Source: an uncultured Candidatus Altimarinota bacterium
GTDB lineage: Bacteria > Patescibacteriota > Gracilibacteria > BD1-5 > JAGOOR01
Assembly: GCA_937924685.1 (NCBI GenBank)
Contig: CALEVN010000032.1
Coordinates: 1-37,146, forward strand
DNA length: 37,146 bases
Direction: 5' to 3'
The position numbers were made by a program, and so were the translations under genes. The notes under the pieces were generated by a model that saw only the letters and a program-made list of their open reading frames with translations, ran no database searches and had not been told where the DNA came from. Position 1 is the stretch's first letter; every line of letters starts with the position of its first letter. This document shows, in pieces, positions 17,986 to 28,111 of this stretch.

Positions 17986-18363
17986 ATGAAAAAAATCCTC
18001 CTCTTTTCACTGACAATTATTAGCACCTGTGGATTTTTGAGTTATCCATCGCTTGCTCAGAGTGACCTCACGCAAGAGGATTTGACGAACCGTATACAGG
18101 TACTCATTCCGAATGCTGGCTCTACGAAACAGGACCTCAACTATGTTGATATTGCTAAGGAAATACAGTATTGGATTTTTGTTTTTATCGGGATCATAGC
18201 GGTTGCTTATATCATCTATATTGGAGCCAAATTACTCTGGGCTCCTGGAAATACAGAAGAAATGACCTCTTCTCTCAAATCACTCGCCTATGTGGTAGTT
18301 TGATTGGCGCTCATACCTTTCGCCTATTTTATCATAGATTTTATCAAAAATATCCGTCTCTAA
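17986..18363 (+). CDS. VirB2/TrbC-like two-helix protein 3
   Basis: 125 residues. Signal peptide ending PSLA-Q, a ~40-residue extracytoplasmic part, then helix 1 (IFVFIGIIAVAYIIYIGAK), turn APGNTEEMTSSLKS, helix 2 up to a basic C-terminus. One TGA (18301-18303) inside helix 2 is read as Gly and completes it. It starts 2 bp after the preceding stop. Confidence 0.75.
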
Positions 18364-18364
18364 T

Positions 18365-18778
18365 ATGAAACGCTTTTTTCTCATTATTCTTCTTGCTACT
18401 ACGTGTCTTTTTGCCAGCGTATTTGCTGCCTCAAATTGTAATTTCACTGGTGCAGAATCAAAAATTGATTTTAAAAACTGTAATCCATCAATTGGTATAA
18501 AAACAGACCCAAATATCGAGCTTTCTGTGGTTAAAGAGGGGTCAAATTTTACTGAAATTACCGCAGCAGTTATCAAACGAGTACAGACATTGACAGCTAT
18601 AGTGGCTATCGGAGTTATAGTGTGGATAGGTCTCATACTGGTACTACCAGTCAGTGCTGAAGCAAAAGAAAATGCTAAGACAAAGATATTTTCTGTGGTT
18701 ATGGGTTTTCTCATCATGATTGGCGCAACGCTTATTATTCAGGTGATTATTAATTTTGTGTATGATATATTTCAATAA
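18365..18778 (+). CDS. VirB2/TrbC-like two-helix protein 4
   Basis: 137 residues. Signal peptide ending SVFA-A, a segment with two Cys (NCNFTG, KNCNPS) that could form a disulfide outside the membrane, then two helices around VSAEAKENAKTKI. No UGA. It overlaps the metalloprotease gene by 17 bp, tying both to one transcript. Confidence 0.75.
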   Translation: MKRFFLIILLATTCLFASVFAASNCNFTGAESKIDFKNCNPSIGIKTDPNIELSVVKEGSNFTEITAAVIKRVQTLTAIVAIGVIVWIGLILVLPVSAEAKENAKTKIFSVVMGFLIMIGATLIIQVIINFVYDIFQ

Positions 18779-19802
18779 AAAATCATTTTTTGCTCCATTT
18801 TTTGCGGTCTTTTTTGGTGTCATGGTCATCATGGGTTCCGGACAAGCACTTATTGGGACACTACGATGGTATAATCCAAGCGAAGAAGAGCATGAGAAAA
18901 TGGGTACAACTCAAATATATGTTGCTACAAAAATTCCTGAAAAGCCCCATTTTACTTCACTTTTTCTTCCCCAGGCAAATCAAGAAGATGTAGGCACTTA
19001 CTTTTCAGCAAACAATAGTGATATACAGAATGCACTTCAGACCGTATCTCCTGACAAAGCTCAGAAAATCGTCGTACGTATAGAGCAAATGACTCAAAAT
19101 ACCAATATTCAAGTTCCTGAGATGCCTTCTTCAACGATTGATAATTTTCAGACTCCTGTTGTCCTCGAAGTTCGTCCAGATTCTGCGAGTATTCCAAGAG
19201 GTTATGATTCTATGATTGATAGAGTCGTGGCTGGTAACTATTTTCGAGAGACGCTCTGGGATTTTCCTATTATCATTGATACCGACCGTACGAGCCCTCG
19301 AGGTCAAGTCAGCAATGAAATGGTGACTCTTTCTGGAAAAATCCAATCTCTCACTGAGGTTGGAAAAGTCCTCGTCCATGAGCTCGGTCATATGGTGGAT
19401 ATTTATTTCCTTACTTCTAGTGGCCTCAGTCCCGATCCTTCAAAATCATTTTATACTATTTCATGGTCTGAGCCGAGTGTTATAAAGGCAAATATGAGCT
19501 CTACCGCATTTGTGTCTGGATATGCTGCCACGAATCAGTATGAAGATTTTGCTGAATCTTTTGCGATGTACGTGTTTCACAATTCGGCTTTCAAGGCTCG
19601 TGCAAGCAAACAGCCATATTTACAGAAAAAATATGATTTTTTACACGAAAAAGTTTTTGGAGAATACTTCCAAAATACAGCCTACGAAGTCAGTCCTGTT
19701 CCTGCAAAAATTTGGGATGTCACAAAAGTCGTCGTGCGTGCAAATGCACTCGATAGTATTTTCACCGTTCTTCACGAGATTTTGAGAGACAGATATCTCT
19801 AA
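18762..19802 (+). CDS. Membrane-anchored HExxH zinc metalloprotease, lethal-factor-like
   Basis: 346 residues. One N-terminal TM (about 9-28) is followed by a ~170-residue extracellular region and the catalytic motif HELGHMVD at about 206-213 (His206, Glu207, His210). About 50 residues later FVSGYAATNQYEDFAESFA supplies a candidate third ligand Glu (about 261-265). HExxH followed by YAxxxxxEDFAE is the pattern of ATLF-like (anthrax lethal factor, M34-type) gluzincins; assignment to that family is by motif only. No UGA codon. It is the last gene of the pilin-like cluster and overlaps the convergent ftsQ-like gene by 4 bp. It could process the pilins or act on another cell. Confidence 0.8.
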   Translation: MIYFNKKSFFAPFFAVFFGVMVIMGSGQALIGTLRWYNPSEEEHEKMGTTQIYVATKIPEKPHFTSLFLPQANQEDVGTYFSANNSDIQNALQTVSPDKAQKIVVRIEQMTQNTNIQVPEMPSSTIDNFQTPVVLEVRPDSASIPRGYDSMIDRVVAGNYFRETLWDFPIIIDTDRTSPRGQVSNEMVTLSGKIQSLTEVGKVLVHELGHMVDIYFLTSSGLSPDPSKSFYTISWSEPSVIKANMSSTAFVSGYAATNQYEDFAESFAMYVFHNSAFKARASKQPYLQKKYDFLHEKVFGEYFQNTAYEVSPVPAKIWDVTKVVVRANALDSIFTVLHEILRDRYL

Positions 19803-20734
19803 TTGTTGTAGATGTGAGCGAGATTTTGAGAACATGCCCCTTCACTCTTTGGACAGGTATAGACTCTTTTCGGTATTCTCAGATCTATATACGTGAGGCG
19901 AGAGAGTACAACATTTCCTTTATCAATAAGGGTTTTGAGGGTATCCACTTCGCCCTGACCACTTTCAAGAGAAAATATACAATGAGTCCCGCCCGTCACT
20001 ATGTGAAGTTCCTTTTCTTGCTCATAAAATCGGAGTTCATCGATTGGAAGAGCAGAGAGCGCTTGTTTCCACGAGTTGAGAATAAGACGAATACCGTACA
20101 TGTCTTCATCCATAATGGGTGTTTTTTTCCCAATATTTGGATCCTGTACGAGGTGGAAAATCTGGAGCGCAGGAGCTTCTACTTCAGGAATGTCGGGTAT
20201 GAGTTGCCCATTTTCTGTTAATAGAAACCGTTCTTCACCAATAAAAGCCCTGTAGGAAGGAGGAAAGGATGATATCACGACTCGCATGCCATCGGGCAGG
20301 ATGAGACTTTTTTCGACAGAGGCTATGTGTCGTACATTTTCTGAGAGAGATTCAAAGACATCCTGAGTGGAAATAGAAAACACATTTTTCCCCGCAAAAT
20401 CGCGAAGGAGTGATTCGATAGCACCGCGATCAAAAACTGGCTCTGGCTTGAGTACAACTTCTATTCTATCGGCCTTGAGTGTAAAAATAGGCGTCGCAAA
20501 AAGGACAAAAAATCCGAGTATAACTAATCATCCAATAAATAACCATCAAACTGTTTGTAGATAGTTTTTGATCCACAGATAGGTATTTTTTATTATTTGA
20601 ATTGATGATGTCTTGTTCGTTCTTGTTTTTCTGAGCGTCTTTTCTGGGCCATGAAATACCTTGGTTGATATTGACCAGCCCGTATCTTCTCGTTGTATTT
20701 TTTTGGGTTTGAGTTTTTTCTTCCAGAGACGCAT
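19799..20734 (-). CDS. FtsQ-like POTRA-domain division protein
   Basis: 311 residues. A basic cytoplasmic N-terminus (about 1-60), one TM (about 66-90, containing two UGA-Gly), then a POTRA-like segment (FDRGAIESLLRDFAGKNVFS, then VRHIASVEKSLILPDGMRVV and a SFPPSYRAFIGEERFLLTENG strand pair) and a C-terminal beta domain. This topology and the KNxFS...hxxh-hP order fit FtsQ/DivIB, which links the early and late divisome proteins. No fts or mur genes adjoin. It starts 1 bp after the MFS gene stop. Confidence 0.6.
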
Positions 20735-20735
20735 A

Positions 20736-21935
20736 TTAGATTTTTTTGGTTTGAGAGAGCATGACAATGAGACTGATACCTATAAAAAATGCCGTACCGA
20801 GAAATGTGCGAATACTGGTAGAGAGTAAAAAACCACCAATAACAGGGCCAATAATCATCGTAATAGAACCGATAGACCCGAGGATACCATTGATACCACC
20901 AGCCTCTTTTTTATCTGTATGGGCGATAATTTCTGTCGTATAAAATGCCCCAATAAGTGATGAGAGCGGAGATATACCAAGCCAGAGAATGACAAATACA
21001 GTCCAATTGTGTACAAACCCCATCAAAATAAAGACAATTATACCCACGATATGGAGCCCAATGATACTCGCGTATGGGGTGAATTTTTTTGTCCAAAATC
21101 TCGAGAAAAGATAACCTTGATTTATGGCTATGAGCACGCCCTGAATGGCTAAATAATAGCCTATATCTTCACCAGGTACACCAAAATACTGGCTAATAGC
21201 GAGAGTCATCACAGCCTGAAAGAGAAATATGCCAGTATTGAGGATGAGGTATGACCAGAGGTATCTCGATATCTGCTTCATGCTAAAGTATCGTATAAAT
21301 GGTGCTGCCAGATTGAGAGATATTTTGACTGTTTTATCAGGAGTATGAGTTTCTCTATACTGAAAGGCTATTGCGATAACTTCAATAGCTGAGAAGAGGG
21401 CTCCAAATATAAAAATTGTTTGAATATTTGTGAGCTTCATAAAAATAGTACCGAGAAGAGGACCGATGATAAAACCAATACCGAAAATTGCTCAGAGAAG
21501 TCCGAAGTTTTTATTCCGCTCTTCGGCAGTCGGCGATATGTCTGCGAGGATAGCCTGGATAATACTGATATTGCCACCAGTGAGCCCATTGACTATACGG
21601 GATGCTATATACCACCAATAATTCTGAGTCACAAGGAGAAGAAGGTAGGAGAGACATGTTCCGATAACACAAACAATGAGTGGTTTTTTTCTCCCATATT
21701 TATCGGATAATCGTCCTAGAATAGGAGCACTAAAGAACGCACAGAGAGAGTAGATAGCGATACCCAGACTAATCATCGTTCCAGGAGTGAGATATACTTC
21801 TTGACCCCATATGACTCATGTCCATGGACTCATATGGTAAAATGTCCGCATTGTATCGAAAGCGGGAATCATAATCCCGATACTGATGACATCGAGAATG
21901 AGGACTCCAAAGATGATGAGGCGAGAACTTTTCAT
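20736..21935 (-). CDS. Major facilitator superfamily transporter
   Basis: 399 residues, 12 helices. MFS motif A is present in the first cytoplasmic loop (GRLSDKYGRKKP), with an ILADISPTAEERNKNFG loop after helix 4-5 as in TetA-type drug/proton antiporters, and a related loop in the second half. Two UGA-Gly codons, one at FGLLG. The start is ATG 21935 or the in-frame ATG 21944. Substrate unknown; drug or metabolite efflux is the usual role for this subgroup. Confidence 0.85.
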
Positions 21936-21950
21936 AAGCAGCATGATATA

Positions 21951-21994
21951 AAAAAGACCCGAGAAGGCAAAACGCTTTCGAGTCTTTTATTTTT
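21951..21994 (-). terminator. Imperfect hairpin, likely terminator of the minus-strand pair upstream
   Basis: On the minus strand AAAAGACTCGA pairs with the downstream TCGGGTCTTTT (one mismatch-type position), followed by a T-run. It lies just after the stop at 22002 and before the MFS start. Confidence 0.6.
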
Positions 21995-22001
21995 TCTTTT
22001 T

Positions 22002-22454
22002 TTAGAGTTTTTTTAACTCATCCTCAGCTTTCCTCGTTTTGTCTTTTTCTTGTTTGCTTTTGAAATCTGAGATTTCTTGTTTTAGGAGAGAGAGTTTCAT
22101 ACGTACTATTTTTCCATATACATCAAATATCCTATTCCATTCTGCTAGATATTTTTGTCCATCACTCCCGAGTCTATCTGTCAGTTTGATCATTCTGATG
22201 TGAGCATTAGTTATGGATTCTTCGAATGCTTTATCAGATGGGAAAAACAGTTCTTTTTTTCCTGGATTAACGACATTTCCTTCAAAGGCTTTTACTGATC
22301 GGAGCAGGGGTCATATTTCTCGAGATGATATTTTTCCTTCTTGTTGTCGCTTTTTGACGATATCATGTATATTGTCTATACTCTGAAAGTTGCGAAAAAT
22401 AGTATGAATTTCTCGGATTGAATTTTCGTGAGATGTATCGATGTTATTGCCCAT
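22002..22454 (-). CDS. Small cytoplasmic helical protein, function unknown
   Basis: 150 residues, mostly charged helix, ending in a Lys/Glu-rich tail. No signal peptide or TM. One UGA-Gly in SSREIGPLL. It begins 1 bp after the stop of the 406-residue gene and shares its first residues MGN, so the two are co-translated; a complex between them is likely but not shown. Confidence 0.65.
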
Positions 22455-22455
22455 A

Positions 22456-23676
22456 TTAGATAATTTTAGTTGATTGAGAGACTGTTCATTTCAATAAGAG
22501 TAACAGTGCTGACTTAAGTGCATCAGATTCTGCTCCTTTGATTGGTATAGCATTTTTTCCTAATTCTACGACGAATTCCTGAAGGATGGAATTTGTATCA
22601 ATTTTGATTATTTCTGATTTCATTTTTTGACGTACATCATCGGGAGTATCTGCTGGCAAATCTTTTTCGACTTCTTGCCATACCAGTTCTCATTTAATTG
22701 CTTTAGTTCCATTTTTGATAGTCATTTTTATTATTGATGCTCCGAGTTTTTGCGTGAGATATTCTGCGAGTTTTTTTCCAATTTTTGGTCCTAGAGCTCC
22801 TGCCAATGACTTGACTCAAGGTATTTTTGAAAAATACCCTGCAACTACGTCAGATCAAAAAGATGTTCAGAGAGCAAGAAGGACATCATCTACTGATTTT
22901 TCTCACGTGGCTATATCTCCGACTCCTAGAATTGAATCAAATCCTGCTCCAGTGGCAGCCACAGCGACAGGATTTCCACCGGTTTCAATCGCTACAATTC
23001 CTTTTCCTATCTCTTTCGCAATGCCGTGAATTACTTTAGCACCTTTTATTCCATTTGCCGCCTGTCTTTCTGTGTCTGCGATGAGTTTCCCTATAGCATT
23101 CCTGTGACGTGTATAGATATTGTAATCTGGTTGTATAATCCCTGTATAATTTGGATTATTTATGAGTGCCTTATTGGCCGTTCGAACTCTTTCATATTCC
23201 ACCAATAATTCTTGTTGGGCTTGTATTGCTGCATCAATAGATTCATTGAAATCTGTTCCTAAATCCCACATTACTTTTTGTTCTGAAAGTTTTTTGATAG
23301 TTTTCTGACTTTCGGCAACCTGCCGTTCCATAAAATCTATTTGTTTTTCGAGGGCCTCATTTTGCTCTAAACGCTGGAGTTCTTTTTGGAGTCTTACAGC
23401 CTCTTTTTCATCTAGGTGCACTTGATAAGCAGACTGAAGAGCCTTTATTTTTTCACTCGCAACTTGGGAAAAAACTTCTCCAACATCATTATTTGATATG
23501 TTCTCAATTACCACTACAAGTTGTTCTACTGTAAAATTGGGGACAATTTTCTTTAATTCAGTAATTGGTACCTTCTTGAGTGCATCAGCTAACTCTTTAC
23601 CCTGAAGCTGTTGCAGTTGTTCTGGATTAATTTTAGATTCTCCATTTGATTGTTCTGAGAATTTTTCATTACCCAT
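22456..23676 (-). CDS. Coiled-coil protein with hydrophobic glycine-rich C-terminal region
   Basis: 406 residues. The N-terminus is polar, followed by a long coiled coil (about 85-185). Then come about 110 residues rich in Gly, Ala and Val (KEIGKGIVAIETGGNP, AATGAGFDSILGVGDIATG, ALGPKIGKKLAEYL) that resemble the glycine-rich amphipathic segments found before toxin domains of some polymorphic toxins or in membrane-inserting proteins. The C-terminus is helical. Six UGA-Gly codons. No catalytic motif seen. It is paired with the 150-residue gene downstream. Confidence 0.65.
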
Positions 23677-23685
23677 AGAACTATT

Positions 23686-24216
23686 TTAGAGTGTTCCGAC
23701 GACGTTTTTGAGGAGAATCTCCCGATCAGCAGGGAATTTCATATTTTCGAGAAGGGCTACGACTGAAGCAAAAATCTGATATTGACCACCCTCATAGACA
23801 AAACTATTTCCTGTGAATTTCATGGGGTCAAATTGCGAAAACATCCCTTTAAATGGGGTGTTTTTTGGGACAATAGGGATTATACCAGCGAGGATGCACG
23901 CAGTAATACGAGCAGGACTCGTATGACTATCAGAAACGAGAAAATCACACCCTTCGAGAAATTCTTCATCGAAATCGTGGACACTCTTTATGAGAGAGCT
24001 CTTACTTGCTGTCTTCCCAGTAATAAAGACAGCTATGCCGAGGTCAGCAAGCCCCTGAATCACAAAATCACGAGTTTTACTATCGTGGAGATCGATACAT
24101 GAGACATATCGTGTGGTCTTTGGGAGTTTGTATTTCCCGAGAAGTTCCTTTTTTGCGTTGTTTTTGCGAGCAATGACGCGCTCATTGCGGTCAGTAGAAT
24201 AATTGTTGGATGGCAT
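23686..24216 (-). CDS. Glycogen/starch synthase-like C-terminal (GT-B) domain protein
   Basis: 176 residues from ATG 24216 (an in-frame ATG at 24234 would add six). KNNAKKELLGKYKLPK at the N-terminal end, then VSCIDLHDSKTRDFVIQGL, AVFITGK, FLEGCDFLVSDS and ILAGIIPIVPKNTPF follow the order of the ADP-glucose-binding C-terminal half of GT5 glycogen synthases. The KxGGL-containing N-terminal half is missing, and the catalytic EPCGLxxxxA stretch is altered to HTSPARITACILAG. It could be a remnant that has become a separate protein. No UGA. Assignment is by pattern and moderate. Confidence 0.45.
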   Translation of the reverse strand: MPSNNYSTDRNERVIARKNNAKKELLGKYKLPKTTRYVSCIDLHDSKTRDFVIQGLADLGIAVFITGKTASKSSLIKSVHDFDEEFLEGCDFLVSDSHTSPARITACILAGIIPIVPKNTPFKGMFSQFDPMKFTGNSFVYEGGQYQIFASVVALLENMKFPADREILLKNVVGTL

Positions 24217-24308
24217 ATAGGTACATCCTACCATGCATTTTTTTCTGATGCAAAATATTCATGGGGTCTATACGCTTGACAGGACCTTACTTTGAGCTGA
24301 TTTTTATA

Positions 24309-25052
24309 CTATTTTTCTTCCTTGAAGCCTTTTTGTCGTATTTCTGCTGCTAATTCTTGTCCACCACGACGTGCGATAATACCCTTATCCATCATAACAA
24401 CTTGATCCACCTGAAAGCTTTCAAGGATTTCAAAATAATGTGTGATAATAATGATACTGGTATCTGGACCACTGCACTCAGAGAGCATCTTCGCGACCAG
24501 CTTAAATGCATCGAGATCGAGACCAGAATCTATCTCATCCAGTATTATATAGGTAGGTTTCAGGAGTTTGAGTTGTAATACCTCGAGTTTTCGCTTTTCA
24601 CCACCAGAGAAACCGACATTGAGATCACGTTCCATAAATGATTCAGGGATATCGCAGCTCGCAAGAATAGGTTTTAGGAATCGAGAAAAAAGCATGGGGG
24701 AAAGTACATTTGTACCAGGTGCGATACGAGGAAGATGGAGATTGTAGATAGTTCGGAGGTATTCACTCACTTTGATACCTTTTATCTCCGTGACATTTTG
24801 AAATGAGAGAAAAATACCCCTGAGAGAGCGCTCTTCTGGCGCCATTGTGAGAAGATTTTCCCCGTCGAGAGAAATAGTTCATTGAGTTACTTCATAGGCA
24901 GGATTGCCCATGATGATGCTCGCGAGTGAAGACTTTCCAGAGCCATTCTTGCCGAGGATGCAGGTATTTTTTCCTGTTTCGAACGTCACATCGATACCGT
25001 GAAGTATTTCTGTATCAGCGACGGATGCATGTAAGTTCTTGATTTCGAGCAT
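24309..25052 (-). CDS. sufC: Fe-S cluster assembly ATPase SufC
   Basis: 247 residues, usual SufC length. Walker A GKNGSGKSS near 39-47, ABC signature SGGEKRKLEVLQLKLLKP, Walker B YIILDEIDSGLD with the SufC-specific DEIDSGLD, and H-loop ITHY. SufC is the ATPase of the SufBCD scaffold that builds iron-sulfur clusters. One TGA after EVTQ is read as Gly, restoring the GTISLDGENL strand. sufB and sufD are not in the window. The gene starts 1 bp after a Nudix gene. Confidence 0.92.
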
Positions 25053-25053
25053 A

Positions 25054-25668
25054 CTATCCAATCACTGCTTTAAGAGCTATCTTCGTCCATTCTTCCCATT
25101 CAGTCTCAGGGTTTTGCATCATCTGGTGGAGCTCTTCTGGCGTGTAGAATCATTCATTGACTACTTCTTCGCTTCATTCTGCGGTTTTGGAATCTGTATC
25201 GATGACGTAGAGAACTCCGATGTGGACTTTACTGACCTCATCTTTTTCACTATTGATATATCCAATAGGATTCACAGAGAGGATTTTTCCGTGCAATGTG
25301 ATCTCTTCTTCGAGTTCGCGGAGAAGTGAATCAGCGAGGATATCACCTGCTTCATCTTCTTTTTCGATATGACCACCGATACCACACGCCCATTTACCAG
25401 CGAGACGAGTCTCGTGCGCTTCTGTGCGTTTCTGACCTCGTTGATAGGCAAATATTTTCCCTTCAGTATTGCGGATAATAGCGTAGGAAATAGGCTGTTT
25501 TATGGTGAAATCCATCTCAGCATCACCACGGCGTGTATAGCCAAAATTTGAGAGGATGATGCTACGCATATCCCGCTCGGCATGAGGAATAAAACCCTCT
25601 GTATGAATACCGTCTGGAAACAGTGCAGTATTTGGCACAGTAACGATAAGTGTGTCGAATTTGTTCAT
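25054..25668 (-). CDS. Nudix hydrolase
   Basis: 204 residues. The Nudix box is near residues 100-125: GGHIEKEDEAGDILADSLLR leading into RELEEEI. The N-terminal ~60 residues (phosphoesterase-like, with an RRGDAEMD segment) form an extra region that some larger Nudix proteins have. Two UGA-Gly codons near the C-terminus carry the frame to TAG. Co-transcribed with sufC (1 bp apart). Substrate unknown. Confidence 0.82.
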
Positions 25669-25708
25669 AGCTGAAATGTATAATTAATTATGCAAAAGTA
25701 AACTTATT

Positions 25709-26155
25709 TTACAAATCCCGTTCCACAGGAAACCCCTGACTTTTGAGCATATTTCTAATTGTATCTCCATAGAGTACTCCAGCACAAAAATGAGTATGAT
25801 AGTGCTCTACACTTCTCGTATCAGGTCTGCTTGGCGTTATAGTTTCACGAGTAAATGAGAAATATTCTTCACTTTGGTAATAATTCTTCACCCATGAATG
25901 AATGTCCTCCATTTCTGCCCAAACTGCTGGGCTAAATTCGCTGGCATGGACATGATGTTCGTAGGGAACAGCCATTATATGCTCTTTTGTTCCTGTGTAA
26001 GGGTATTTATTTTGTACGATCATCCAGTATTTTCATTTCCAGAGTACAGGCGTCGAAAATCTTTCTGGCTCACAAAAAGGACAATCTTCTCGACCAATAA
26101 ATTTTCTGTCTCAGAGGATTTTTTTGTATTCGTCGCGAGAGCTAATTATTGTCAT
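25709..26155 (-). CDS. HIT-family nucleotide hydrolase/transferase (copy 1)
   Basis: 148 residues. CPFC near residue 27 is the usual zinc pair of larger HIT proteins; NKYPYTGTKEHIMAVPYEH and the triad region VEHYHTHFCAG (HxHxH) follow. HIT proteins cleave or transfer nucleotidyl groups, for example from dinucleoside polyphosphates. Two UGA-Gly codons, one before DRKF and one in WKGKYW. It overlaps the paralogue upstream by 14 bp. Only the first two zinc Cys and a His-rich loop are seen; substrate unknown. Confidence 0.82.
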
Positions 26156-26624
26156 TGTTGTGAATAATTATGTCTGATTTTGATATATCCAGCTCTTGTT
26201 CGATTGGAAAACCTTGATTTTGGAGCATTTTTCTGAGATATTTCCCTTGGAGTTCTGCGCCAATAAACTGCATATGATAGTGTTTGATGCTTTTCGTAAT
26301 CGTTCCATGCGTTTCACGGCAAAAGGAGAAATAAGGCTTTTCTCAGAAGAATTTTTTTACTTCTTCGTGGACCTGTGTGAGCTCTGTTACTTCTTCCTTG
26401 GTAAATTCTGTAAAAAACTCCTTGTGCACACGAGGAACCGCCATGATATGCTGATCATTGCCAGTGTAGGGGTATTTATTGTAGAGAATGATCCAATGTT
26501 CTCATTCCCAAATAATATGATTCTTATTTCCTTCAAGGTCACAAAAGGGGCACTCATGGGTTTCAAGAAGTTTTCTATCGCCGAGAAAATTGTAATAATC
26601 TTGTCGTGTACCGAATTGTACCAT
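26142..26624 (-). CDS. HIT-family nucleotide hydrolase/transferase (copy 2)
   Basis: 160 residues, clearly paralogous to the next gene: CPFC, WxIxxNKYPYTGxxxHIMAVP, YFSFxRET, and GFPIEQEL against GFPVERDL. Its triad reads KHYHMQF (HxHxQ), as in GalT/Ap4A-phosphorylase-type HIT enzymes, while the paralogue has HxHxH. Two UGA-Gly codons (WEGEHW, FFGEKP). A tandem duplication followed by divergence of the active site is the simplest reading. Confidence 0.82.
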
Positions 26625-26638
26625 ATTAAAAATATGAA

Positions 26639-28111
26639 TTAGATTCCGAGTAATCGTTTCAAATCAATCTCTTCGAGATTGTCGATTTTCTCCACAAATG
26701 CATCATCGTGGCTGACCATGATTATACCGCCCTCATACTCATTGAGAGATTCTGCTATGACAGGGAGGTGGCGGAAATTGATATGATTGCTTGGCTCATC
26801 GAGGATAAGGAGATGTGGTTTTTGGAGGACAAATCGAGCGTAGCAGAGGAGACCTTTTTGGCCTTCTGAAAGTGCGTAGATAGGATTTTTTAAGAGGTCG
26901 CCTATGAGGAGAAATTGTGCTGCGGTTTTGTAGACGTCTTGATCAGTGCATTCTGTGGTGACAGAATGAAGGGAGTCCCAGACTGTCATATTCATATCGA
27001 GAGCATCGAAATCCTGACTGTAATATCCGATAGACACTTCAGGTGTGATAACAGCATCTTCATCTTGTCCGCTCGTGAGTCGCTTGAGGAGAGTGGATTT
27101 GCCAATACCGTTTGGGCCTTTGAGGATATAGCGTTGATTTTTTTTCACCGTAAGAGAGAAGGGAACATGGACGACGTCATGCGTCAAAGGGCTCATGAGA
27201 GAGAGGCTATTTATCTGTACGATAGGCCCGATAAGGTTTGGAAACTCTATCGTAAAATGAGGGATAGTTTTATCGTCTTTTCGTACAGCAACTTTGTTTT
27301 CTTCTGCTTCTTCGACATCGTCACGGAGTTTACTCGCGAGTTTACGCATCTTACCTCCTTTGTTTGAGAAGAAGTTGATTTTATCTTTTGAATCCTGGAT
27401 TTCTTTTTCCATACGAGCATTTTGCATGCGCTCTTTTTCTATCTGCGCCGCGATTTGATCCACGACGTCATAATAGTTTCCCCAGTATTGTTCGACGTTT
27501 TGACGCTGGACATTGAGGTAGAGGACACCATCCGTAAACATATTGAGAAAATCCGCATCGTGTGAGATAACCACGACGGTTTTTTCGTAGGTCAAAATAA
27601 AGTTGATGAGATGGCTGATGCCAGCTGTATCGAGATTATTCGTTGGCTCATCGAGGAGGAGAATATCTGGTTCCTGGATAAGTGCATGTGCAAGGAGGAG
27701 GCGAGCTTGCTGACCGCCTGAGAATTGTTTGAGTGTTTTATCAAGCTCGGCGACGAGGTTTACTTCTTCGAGAACGGTTGCTATTTTTTTCTCGATTTTT
27801 CCATCTGGATTTTTGAATGCTGTAGCGAAATATTCTTTTACTGTGAGATGCATCTGGTCACGAGGGATAACCTGACGTGCGATAGCGACGGTTTTTCCTG
27901 GCACGAGATTCATCTTGCCTGATTGGAGCTTGAGCTCACCCATAATGATTTTGAACATCGTGGATTTACCAGCGCCATTTTGGCCCATGATGGTGATCTT
28001 GGTATTTTCACGAATAGAAAAATTCGCTTCATTCAAAATGACGCGTTTACCGTCATTGAAGGCAAAAGAAGCTTTATCGAAACTGAGGATAACAGGGGAG
28101 GCGTAGGACAT
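26639..28111 (-). CDS. ABC-F family ATPase
   Basis: 490 residues, two ABC domains joined by a charged linker, no membrane helices: the ABC-F layout of ribosome-acting factors such as EttA and Uup. Domain 1: GQNGAGKST, QFSGGQQARLLLAHAL, ILLLDEPTNNLD. Domain 2: GPNGIGKST, a weakened signature LSEGQKGLLCYARF, ILDEPSNHIN. ABC-F proteins act at the ribosomal E site to relieve stalling or give antibiotic protection. ATG 28111 begins MSYASPVILSFDKAS, the normal ABC-F start; the upstream extension of the frame runs into repeat-like DNA and is rejected. No UGA codon in 490 residues. Confidence 0.92.
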   Translation of the reverse strand: MSYASPVILSFDKASFAFNDGKRVILNEANFSIRENTKITIMGQNGAGKSTMFKIIMGELKLQSGKMNLVPGKTVAIARQVIPRDQMHLTVKEYFATAFKNPDGKIEKKIATVLEEVNLVAELDKTLKQFSGGQQARLLLAHALIQEPDILLLDEPTNNLDTAGISHLINFILTYEKTVVVISHDADFLNMFTDGVLYLNVQRQNVEQYWGNYYDVVDQIAAQIEKERMQNARMEKEIQDSKDKINFFSNKGGKMRKLASKLRDDVEEAEENKVAVRKDDKTIPHFTIEFPNLIGPIVQINSLSLMSPLTHDVVHVPFSLTVKKNQRYILKGPNGIGKSTLLKRLTSGQDEDAVITPEVSIGYYSQDFDALDMNMTVWDSLHSVTTECTDQDVYKTAAQFLLIGDLLKNPIYALSEGQKGLLCYARFVLQKPHLLILDEPSNHINFRHLPVIAESLNEYEGGIIMVSHDDAFVEKIDNLEEIDLKRLLGI

